Shown here: one piece after another, positions 17,032-22,646 of the stretch
Numbering within the stretch: the first letter of the stretch is position 1
How the letters are laid out: each line of letters opens with the position of its first letter
Assembly: GCA_910577675.1 (NCBI GenBank)
Contig: CAJTOR010000036.1
Location: 1-37,915 of the forward strand
From: an uncultured Lachnospiraceae bacterium
Lineage (GTDB): Bacteria; Bacillota; Clostridia; Lachnospirales; Lachnospiraceae
Direction of reading: 5' to 3'
DNA length: 37,915 nt
Translations under genes and position numbers: made by a program
The notes under the pieces: generated by a model
Told to the model about the DNA's origin: nothing
Databases searched by the model: none
Seen by the model: only the letters and a program-made list of their open reading frames with translations

Positions 17032-17859
17032 ATGGGAAACAGGGTGCTTGCAAAGGTGTTGGCACTGCTGGCGCAACAGGAAAGGGAGAAACGGCGGGTA
17101 GGGAACGGTCTGCTCCTTTTTATCCTCTCCCCGGTCATTGCTCTGTTGCTGTTGGTCGCTTTGGTCTTGTATGTAATCACAAGCCCGATTACACTGTTTA
17201 TGGACTGGGCATTTGGGAGTGATGAGGTGACAGTGATTGAATCCTTCCAGAAGGAATATGGCTATAACCAGAAGATCAGTTTCCTTTCGCAAGACTATAG
17301 GGAAGGGGCGGACAAGTCATATGAGGATACCATTTTCACGGATGGGTTTGGGGGGATGGCATATTACAGCCAGTTTGATCCCCGGTGGGCGGAGGAAGCG
17401 TATGGGGATTCAGATACCATCGGGCAGGCAGGATGCGGGGTTGTCTGTATGGCAACCGTGGTTTCCGCACTGACCGGGGAAGGTCATGACCCAGTGGAAC
17501 TGGCAGAATGGTCCGTGGCGAATGGATACTATTGTGAGGGGAATGGTTCCTACCACAGTTTGGTTCCTGCCGCAGCGACCGCCTACGGGCTGATGTGGGA
17601 AGGAAACTTGGCGGTGCAGGGGATTGTGGATGCACTTGCGGAGGGGAAGCTGGTTGTGGCAGTTATGGGGGAAGGGCATTTCACAAAAGGAAGCCATTTC
17701 ATTGTCCTGCGGGGGATGACGCAGGAAGGGAAAATCCTTGTGTCCGACCCGGCAAGTTATGGCAGGAGTACGCAGGAGTGGGATTTGGGGGTGATTGTGG
17801 AGGAAGCGGCAAAAGCATCTACAGCGGGTGGTCCGTTTTGGGCAGTTGGGAAACCGTAG
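17032..17859 (+). CDS. Membrane-anchored C39-like cysteine peptidase of the mating apparatus
   Basis: The protein has 275 residues from ATG 17032, one base after the virB4 stop. A strong hydrophobic helix (about residues 25-48) anchors it. The extracellular part has the C39-type triad in order: Cys in GQAGCGVVCM, His in GSHFIVLRG and Asp in VSDPASYG. It therefore belongs to the papain-like peptidase_C39_2 group. In Gram-positive conjugation clusters such proteins occupy the place of the VirB1 wall-opening enzyme; whether it cuts peptidoglycan cross-links or a protein partner cannot be told from sequence. It is the last gene of the left operon before the insertion element. Confidence 0.8.
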   Translation: MGNRVLAKVLALLAQQEREKRRVGNGLLLFILSPVIALLLLVALVLYVITSPITLFMDWAFGSDEVTVIESFQKEYGYNQKISFLSQDYREGADKSYEDTIFTDGFGGMAYYSQFDPRWAEEAYGDSDTIGQAGCGVVCMATVVSALTGEGHDPVELAEWSVANGYYCEGNGSYHSLVPAAATAYGLMWEGNLAVQGIVDALAEGKLVVAVMGEGHFTKGSHFIVLRGMTQEGKILVSDPASYGRSTQEWDLGVIVEEAAKASTAGGPFWAVGKP

Positions 17860-17893
17860 TTTATCATTTGGAGATAAAAAAGCGAAAAAAATC

Positions 17894-17922
17894 TTGCAAA
17901 TCATTCTATTCTATGGTATGAT
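17894..17922 (+). promoter_or_regulatory. Promoter reading into the inverted-repeat locus
   Basis: TTGCAA (17894-17899), a 17-base spacer and TATGAT (17917-17922) form a good sigma-A promoter. It fires rightward straight into the left arm of the inverted repeat, where no protein-coding gene follows. It mirrors the minus-strand promoter at 19554-19582. Confidence 0.65.
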
Positions 17923-17926
17923 AAAA

Positions 17927-17970
17927 ACAAGAAGGAAGTAATCACCCACAAAGTGGTTAGCCTCTCACTA
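17927..17970 (+). repeat. Left arm of an imperfect inverted repeat split by the IS
   Basis: The arm contains AAGGAAGTAATC, ACAAAGTGGT and AGCCTC. The reverse complement of 19511-19552 carries the same series (AAGGAAGTAATC, ACAAGGTGGT, AGCCTCCC). Joined by removing the IS, the two arms would form a long hairpin of about 40 bp with a roughly 30-base loop. No protein gene is visible in it. Confidence 0.7.
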
Positions 17971-18060
17971 GGTATAATAAACCTACCTGGGTTCTGAACC
18001 GCACCCCAAATGTTGGACATGTGAAAAAAATCATGTATAATATTTGGAGGTGCATATTTT

Positions 18061-18633
18061 ATGTCAAAAATAAAATCAGGAAAACATTATCCAAAGGATT
18101 TGATTGCACTGGTAATCAATGACTATGCAGACCATGTCCGTTCTGCAAAACAATTAGCAGACGATTATGGCATACCTTATAACACGGTAAAATATTGGAT
18201 AAAAAAGTATAATAAAAATGGAATGGACGCATTGCTAAAACCACGAAGCGGGGGAAAATATATTACTTACGACCCATCATTCAAACTGCGGGTGACAGAA
18301 TACTGGCTGGAACACCCAGAGGTTTCCTCTAGCCAGGTTTCAGAGATGTTCCATGCCAGCCGCGGAGCTGTAAGAAACTGGCGGAAGATATATTTGGAGC
18401 AAGGGGAAGACGCCTTGAAAAAGGAGCTGTGGGGAAGGAATAAGAACATGAAAAATGGAAAAAGGAAAGCTGTGATAGAACAGACGGAAGTTTTTGCGAA
18501 TCCGGAAGAACAGATAGCAGCATTGGAAAAGCAGGTGCGCTACCTGCAGATGGAGAATGACTACCTAAAAAAATTAAATGCCTTAGTTCAGGAAAAGAAG
18601 AGCCCACAAAAGCCGAAAGGGGAAAAGCGGTAA
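18061..18633 (+). CDS. IS3-family OrfA, helix-turn-helix protein
   Basis: The protein has 190 residues: two helix-turn-helix units (NTVKYWIKKY about residues 40-50, and SRGAVRNWRKIYLEQG about 100-115) followed by a leucine-zipper-like coiled coil (EEQIAALEKQVRYLQMEN) and a basic tail. This is the double-HTH OrfA of the IS150-like branch, which binds the IS ends and is fused to OrfB by frameshifting in active elements. GGAGG lies before the ATG. It appears intact, so it could still repress or bind related copies. Confidence 0.9.
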   Translation: MSKIKSGKHYPKDLIALVINDYADHVRSAKQLADDYGIPYNTVKYWIKKYNKNGMDALLKPRSGGKYITYDPSFKLRVTEYWLEHPEVSSSQVSEMFHASRGAVRNWRKIYLEQGEDALKKELWGRNKNMKNGKRKAVIEQTEVFANPEEQIAALEKQVRYLQMENDYLKKLNALVQEKKSPQKPKGEKR

Positions 18634-19475
18634 TGGAACTAAGGCAGAAATATGGGCTGAAAGGACTCTTAGGGATAGCAGGGCTGTCCCGCAGCACTTA
18701 TTATTATGTGCAGAAATCAATCCAGAAGGAGGATAAGCGTGCAAGGCATAAAGAAACGATAAAAGCCATTTTTGAACAGCATAAGGCAAGGTATGGTTAC
18801 CGCAGGATAACGATGGAGCTACACAGCAGGGGGATCTGCCTGAACCATAAAACAGTACTGAAATGGATGAATGAAATGGGATTATACTGTAAAATAAGGC
18901 GTAAAAAATACAATTCTTTCCGTGGAGAAAGCAATAAAGCGGCGGAAAACCTCATCCAGCGGAATTTTCATGCCCGAAAGCCCAATGAAAAATGGACGAC
19001 AGACGTAACAGAGTTTGCACTGCTTGGCAAGAAAGTCTATCTGTCACCAATCTTGGATATGTATAACAGCGAGATCATAGCTTACAGCATATCGTTGACC
19101 CCGAATTATAAAATGGTCACGGACATGCTGGCGAAAGCGTTCCGTAAAATACCGGATGGGACGAATTTAATATTCCATTCAGATCAAGGGTGGTGCTACC
19201 GTTTAAAAGATTACCAGGAAAAACTTAAAGAAAAGGGAATCCGGCAAAGTATGTCTAGGAAAGGGAACTGCCTAGATAACTCAATCATGTAAAACTTTTT
19301 TGGCATACTCAAATCAGAAATGTTTTATGGAGAAACGTTTGCAAGCATAGAAGAATTTATAAAGGAGCTGGAAAATTATATAGACTATTACAACCATAAG
19401 AGAATCAAGGAGAAACTAAAAGGACTGAGTCCTATTGATTATAGGAATCAATCCTTAAAAGTTACCTGCCCCTGA
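18633..19475 (+). pseudogene. IS3-family OrfB transposase with nonsense at the catalytic Glu
   Basis: OrfB starts at ATG 18633 overlapping the OrfA stop (TAATG) and lies in the -1 frame. It has the HTH_21-like N terminus (KARYGYRRITMELH) and the integrase core: Asp in TTDVTEF and Asp in FHSDQGW. The third acidic residue should be Glu 36 positions after the second Asp (D35E spacing), in DNSIM-E-NFFG. At that codon the sequence has TAA (19290-19292) in place of an expected GAA. The frame continues open for another 60 codons to the natural end at 19475 with normal family sequence (LENYIDYYNHKRI, then LSPIDYR). The element is therefore recently inactivated by a single substitution. Confidence 0.92.
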
Positions 19476-19510
19476 TTATAAACTGTCCAATATTTTGGGT
19501 TCAGTTCAGT

Positions 19511-19552
19511 TAGGGAGGCTACCACCTTGTAACACGATTACTTCCTTGTTGC
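19511..19552 (-). repeat. Right arm of the split inverted repeat
   Basis: This is the partner of 17927-17970 on the opposite strand. The arms match in blocks of 12, about 10 and 6-8 bases with short mismatched gaps. It lies immediately downstream of a minus-strand promoter, just as the left arm lies downstream of a plus-strand one. Confidence 0.7.
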
Positions 19553-19553
19553 T

Positions 19554-19582
19554 ATTATACGACATTTTTCGTGGGATGGCAA
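19554..19582 (-). promoter_or_regulatory. Minus-strand promoter reading into the inverted repeat
   Basis: On the minus strand TTGCCA (19582-19577), a 17-base spacer and a perfect TATAAT (19559-19554) form a strong sigma-A promoter. Its transcript would start near the right arm and run leftward into the IS. Confidence 0.65.
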
Positions 19583-19670
19583 GAAAGATTTGCAGTTTTG
19601 TGGAAAATAATTGAAAAAATATTTGTCATGGGAGTTTGGAAAGATAAGAAAATAGAAATATGAGGAAAAA

Positions 19671-19694
19671 GGGCAGAGGAATCTGCCCTTTTTT
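19671..19694 (+). terminator. Rho-independent terminator
   Basis: GGGCAGA, a GGAA tetraloop and TCTGCCC are followed by six T and preceded by five A, so it can act in both directions. It isolates the IS locus from the next gene. Confidence 0.9.
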
Positions 19695-19791
19695 GTTGCA
19701 AAAAAACAGGTGTTTTGATTAAGGACAGTAATCTAAAATTTGTTTTGGCGGGCAGAGAAAAAGAGAAAATGGAACAGGAGGTAAATGGAAT

Positions 19792-20823
19792 ATGGTTTTG
19801 TATTTATCATCCCCCCAACATACCAATTTATTGGACTTTATAGGGGGTTATGAACCGGAGGACGGGAAGGTAATCAAGAAACTGGTGGGGCAGTTTTCGC
19901 TAAAACAGTTCATTGTCTATGATATGCGGAATTTCTCGCAATTTGCAGATATCGTGCTTGACCGGATAGCGTTCGGGGATACGGACGGGGAGTTTGTACA
20001 GGCCATCGAAGAATTTTTGACGATGTATACCGCGCGGGTGACAGTAATTCACGAAGGGTTGATGCAGTCCAATCCGTTTTTTGGGACATTAATTGAATGT
20101 GGGGTAAGGAATCTTGTATGTGGCACAGAGATCGGGGAAATCCAGCAGGAGATTGCCGAGTGCCTGAGTGGGGAAGGAATGTTGCGGTATGTGCAAAAAG
20201 GACAGCAGGGAAACGAAAAACAGGAAGAAGCGCAGGAAGTGGAACGGTACCGTTTTGGGTGTAAGAATGTCGGGATTGTTGTGATGGGAACACAGCCAAG
20301 GATGGGAACCACCACAGTGACAGTTGGGTTATGTGTATGGCTGGCGCGTGTGGGTGCATCTGTCTGCTATGTGGAGGCAAACCGGAGTCGATGTCTGGAA
20401 AGGCTGGCAAAAAGCTATGGGATGGAGCAGGAGGCGGATGGATGGAGATTTGAAGGGGTACATTTCAGCAGTGTAGAGCCACAGGAGGAATTTCAGTTTG
20501 TTGTGTATGATTTTGGGGCTGATACCACCAAGCAATATGGGCAGAATGACCTGATAAAGAACGCAGGGCAAAGGCTGCTTGTATGCGGCACAAAGCCGTA
20601 TGAGCTGGGATTTTCCGCACGCCGAAAAAAAGAGTTTGCAGGAATGGGAGCGTGGCTGCTCTGTCCGTTTGTGGCGGATGGAATCCGGGAGGAAATGGCA
20701 GGGATGTTGCAGGATGCGCAACATAAGGTGAGGTTTCTTGACTATCAGCCGGAGTTGACCGATGGCGAGGGCAATGCAGGGATATACAAAGAGATTGTAG
20801 CAGAATATATCGTGGAACCATAA
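19792..20823 (+). CDS. Second TadZ/CpaE-like ATPase with an altered P-loop
   Basis: The protein has 343 residues. The first 140 residues resemble a receiver-like domain (IVYDMRNFSQFADIVLDRI, VTVIHEGLM), as in CpaE/TadZ. A ParA/MinD-type domain follows: VGIVVMGTQPRMGTTTVTVGL at the Walker A position, VCYVEANRS and FVVYDFGADT further on. The P-loop is unusual: where ParA proteins have KGGVGKTT this one reads TQPRMGTT, so the catalytic Lys is replaced by Gly. It may bind nucleotide weakly or not at all. It is a single-gene unit, with a terminator on each side and AGGAGG upstream. It complements the receiver-less TadZ-like protein at 4782; the two may work as a pair. Confidence 0.7.
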   Translation: MVLYLSSPQHTNLLDFIGGYEPEDGKVIKKLVGQFSLKQFIVYDMRNFSQFADIVLDRIAFGDTDGEFVQAIEEFLTMYTARVTVIHEGLMQSNPFFGTLIECGVRNLVCGTEIGEIQQEIAECLSGEGMLRYVQKGQQGNEKQEEAQEVERYRFGCKNVGIVVMGTQPRMGTTTVTVGLCVWLARVGASVCYVEANRSRCLERLAKSYGMEQEADGWRFEGVHFSSVEPQEEFQFVVYDFGADTTKQYGQNDLIKNAGQRLLVCGTKPYELGFSARRKKEFAGMGAWLLCPFVADGIREEMAGMLQDAQHKVRFLDYQPELTDGEGNAGIYKEIVAEYIVEP

Positions 20824-20830
20824 AAGGAGA

Positions 20831-20870
20831 GCCATACAGGATAAAAAAAGATGTCCTGTATGGCTTTTTT
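20831..20870 (+). terminator. Strong rho-independent terminator
   Basis: GCCATACAGGA (20831-20841) and its exact complement (20854-20864) form an 11-bp stem around an A-rich loop and are followed by six T. It ends the TadZ-like transcript. Confidence 0.95.
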
Positions 20871-20880
20871 CTGTGTGAAG

Positions 20881-20930
20881 TTTGGAAGTAAACTTCCAAA
20901 TACTGATTGGTATGCGCGTCAGAGCGCGCA
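20881..20930. promoter_or_regulatory. Two palindromes before the HTH gene, likely operator region
   Basis: A perfect 9-bp inverted repeat, TTTGGAAGT and ACTTCCAAA separated by two bases (20881-20900), is followed by a second perfect inverted repeat, TGCGCG and CGCGCA around six bases (20913-20930). They lie 34-83 bases before the start of a helix-turn-helix protein, so an autoregulatory or initiator-binding site is likely. The exact partner is not known. Confidence 0.5.
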
Positions 20931-20963
20931 GGGGTATAAAAATGAAAAATAGGAGGGGCTGGA

Positions 20964-21578
20964 ATGGCAACGAAACAAGGGAAATTAAAGGAGCAGGCAT
21001 ATGCAAGCAATTTGAAAAGCAGGGCATTATCCGTATTGATCTACCTGATTGACCGTTCCAATCAGGAACTGACCTGTTTTCCGGCAATCCCAACGATGGC
21101 GGAGCAGCTTCATATTTCTATTTCAACGGTAAAGCGCGCATTGCGGGAGTTGGTGGATGCAGGTTATATCAGTAAGGACGCAAGGTTTCGGGAGAAGAAC
21201 CGGGGGCAGAGCAGCAACCTATATACGCTTATTTTACAGGAGGAGAAACAGGAAGGGAACAAGAAGGATGGTTCTGGCGATAGAGAGAAGATAGAACTGG
21301 CTTCGGATAATTCCTGTGATGTTAGAAATAAAGATAGAAAAGATAATCAAGACATGGGCAAAGTTGAAGGGGTTTTGGAAAAAGGGAAAGTAGGGCATAT
21401 AGATTTTGATGGTATGGCAGGAAAAAAGGAAGATGAGAAAGTAGTGGAGAGTAAGAAAAAAGAGAGAAAAAAAGAATTGAAATCGGAAATATCAGATTTC
21501 CTTAAAAAGGAATTTGGATTTTTATCAATACGAGAAAGTTTGCTTGCTATGCGAAAAAAAATTGTAATTTGCATCTAG
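20964..21578 (+). CDS. Helix-turn-helix (replication-initiator/regulator type) protein, possibly truncated
   Basis: The protein has 204 residues from ATG 20964 (AGGAGGGG upstream). Residues 15-85 form a winged helix of the HTH_36 kind (TMAEQLHISISTVKRALREL, then AGYIS). A long Lys/Glu/Asp-rich linker follows (about residues 90-165) and then a short C-terminal stretch (FLKKEFGFLSIRE). Such proteins occur near the replication or transfer-initiation end of Firmicute conjugative elements. The end looks abrupt: after a TAG at 21576-21578 the same frame stays open to 21720 with plausible coding sequence, so a nonsense mutation or a boundary between modules is possible. This gene is the last of the GC-richer part. 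Confidence 0.7.
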   Translation: MATKQGKLKEQAYASNLKSRALSVLIYLIDRSNQELTCFPAIPTMAEQLHISISTVKRALRELVDAGYISKDARFREKNRGQSSNLYTLILQEEKQEGNKKDGSGDREKIELASDNSCDVRNKDRKDNQDMGKVEGVLEKGKVGHIDFDGMAGKKEDEKVVESKKKERKKELKSEISDFLKKEFGFLSIRESLLAMRKKIVICI

Positions 21579-21720
21579 ATCATTTTTAAAACTTATAATA
21601 GAAAGTTTGATTTTTATGTAGATAAATATAAAGCAAGTTTGAGTGGAGAGAAAAATAAATTTGCTCATTATTTACTTTTTGTATGGACGGGGGAGGGGGT
21701 CAAATTGATCCCCCCTTGAA
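21579..21720 (+). other. Open continuation of the HTH frame and a G/C hairpin
   Basis: After the TAG that ends the HTH gene, the same frame reads 46 further codons with a protein-like composition (FDFYVDKYKASL, then KNKFAHYLLFVW) before a TGA at 21718-21720. It has no start codon of its own with a ribosome site. A hairpin with a GGGGG/CCCCC stem lies at 21695-21714 at its end. It may be the lost C terminus of the upstream gene. Beyond it, up to the next gene, the region holds only the promoters described below and an untranslated leader. Confidence 0.45.
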
Positions 21721-21845
21721 CTATTCAGATGAAGACTAAAAGCGGAAAAGGATTTATTGCAGTTTTTAAAGAGTCATTTAGCAAATTGATATAAAATTCC
21801 AAATTGAATATTTGAGTTTGAGAAAGTGAAAAGAGTTGTGAAATA

Positions 21846-21913
21846 ACCAAATGAATCCAAAATATAACCATTTGAATCCAAAATGTTGACAATGAAAAAA
21901 TGGATGATAAAAT
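21846..21913 (+). promoter_or_regulatory. Operator-promoter 1: paired direct repeats plus sigma-A promoter
   Basis: Two copies of ACCAWWTGAATCCAAAA begin at 21846 and 21867, exactly 21 bases apart. A perfect TTGACA (21886-21891) begins 19 bases after the start of the second copy. A 16-base spacer and TAAAAT (21908-21913) complete the promoter. Paired direct repeats two helical turns apart beside the -35 box are the classic layout of LytTR regulator sites, and a LytTR regulator is encoded at 32259. The transcript would start about 320 bases before the Cys-rich precursor and pass through operator-promoter 2. Confidence 0.85.
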
Positions 21914-22001
21914 GAAAAACATAAAGAATATGAGCAAAAAGAATACTGCTTAAATTGGTATTGTACTATTTGAATTTAAGTAAATAAAAACACGTAGGAT
22001 A

Positions 22002-22069
22002 ACCAAATGAATCCAAAATATAACCGTTTGAACCCAAATGCTTGACGAAAGAAAAAACGATGTTAAAAT
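22002..22069 (+). promoter_or_regulatory. Operator-promoter 2: same repeats, proximal promoter of the Cys-rich precursor
   Basis: The repeats begin at 22002 (ACCAAATGAATCCAAAA) and 22023 (ACCGTTTGAACCCAAA), again 21 bases apart. TTGACG at 22042-22047 begins 19 bases after the second copy; a 16-base spacer leads to TAAAAT (22064-22069). Geometry is identical to operator-promoter 1, 156 bases upstream, so this is a tandem duplication of the control region. It leaves a 5' leader of about 160 bases before the precursor gene. Confidence 0.85.
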
Positions 22070-22234
22070 GAATTTCAGAATTACATAGATATGAATTTTC
22101 TGTATCGTTTACAATGCCTTTTCTATTGTTTGAAGATGTTGTAAATGAGAAGAAAATTTATATAAAAAAATCCATTTCTATTCCGGAGTTTTATTGGATG
22201 GGTGGAAAATAAGTGAGGAAGGAGGAAAAATTCT

Positions 22235-22462
22235 ATGAAAGTTGTAATGCCTCTCGGAAGGGAAAAGGTGACATCGGATGCAAACTTCGATGTAATGCCG
22301 TATGGTGGCTGCGCTTGCTCTTATGATAATGAGTCGGAAGAGTGGCTGACTGCTGTAGCAAGGTACAGAGATGATCCATCACCTTGTCAGTGCCAGTGTT
22401 CATACGGAACTACAAACAAATCAGCGAACCTCTCTCTTGGAAGCAATAGTTCCGAATGGTAA
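22235..22462 (+). CDS. Cys-rich RiPP precursor peptide
   Basis: The peptide has 75 residues with GGAGG nine bases before the ATG. It has no signal peptide or double-Gly leader end typical of C39 processing. Five Cys lie in two clusters: CAC at residues 26-28 and CQCQC at 51-55. Each cluster is followed by SY (CSYDNE, CSYGTT). The tail is Asn, Ser and Thr-rich and ends in Trp. The repeated C-x-C-S-Y units suggest two modification sites. A radical SAM/SPASM maturase follows two genes later, so thioether or epimer formation on this peptide is likely. It resembles in style the clostridial Cys-rich peptides paired with CcpM-type maturases (CLI_3235, Clo7bot), but I cannot place it in either family. 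Confidence 0.75.
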   Translation: MKVVMPLGREKVTSDANFDVMPYGGCACSYDNESEEWLTAVARYRDDPSPCQCQCSYGTTNKSANLSLGSNSSEW

Positions 22463-22572
22463 TAGGATGATTAGAGATTATATTTTTGAAACAATTATCT
22501 GATTTTAAGCCTTGTAATAAGGAAGCTGGATGAGAAAATCAAAAAATAACAATCTCTACTCTCCGAAATGAT

Positions 22573-22614
22573 GGTCTGGCTCATTAGCCAATTCTTTGGT
22601 TGATGAACCAGACC
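22573..22614 (+). terminator. Hairpin between the precursor and downstream genes (attenuator-like)
   Basis: GGTCTGG with TCAT pairs with ATGA and CCAGACC across one mismatch, and an inner CCAA/TTGG extends the stem around a four-base loop. There is no good T-run, only AATTTTAAC. It more likely limits read-through or stabilises the short precursor transcript than stops it fully. This fits the need for far more precursor than enzyme. Confidence 0.65.
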
Positions 22615-22646
22615 GAAATTTTAACAGTAGAAAATAGGGGGCTTGT

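Larger units (their letters stand above)
17995..19508 (+). mobile_element. IS3-family insertion sequence, inactive
   Basis: The ends are imperfect inverted repeats of 25 bp with 21 matches (left TGAACCGCACCCCAAATG..., right end reading the same way on the minus strand as TGAACTGAACCCAAAATA...). Between them lie an orfA/orfB pair in overlapping frames, the IS3-family arrangement. The element is about 1.5 kb, normal for the family. No perfect target duplication is seen (GTTC on the left, GTTA on the right). It sits in the loop of a larger inverted repeat. The transposase is broken at its catalytic Glu, so this copy cannot move by itself. Confidence 0.9.

Noticed and set aside
17992..19512. Target site duplication of the IS
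   Set aside because: The flanks read GTTC on the left and GTTA on the right; the match is too short and imperfect to call a duplication.
21912..21953. 13-codon frame behind operator-promoter 1
   Set aside because: It has no ribosome site and too short a product; listed only as a possible remnant within the tandem-promoter finding.
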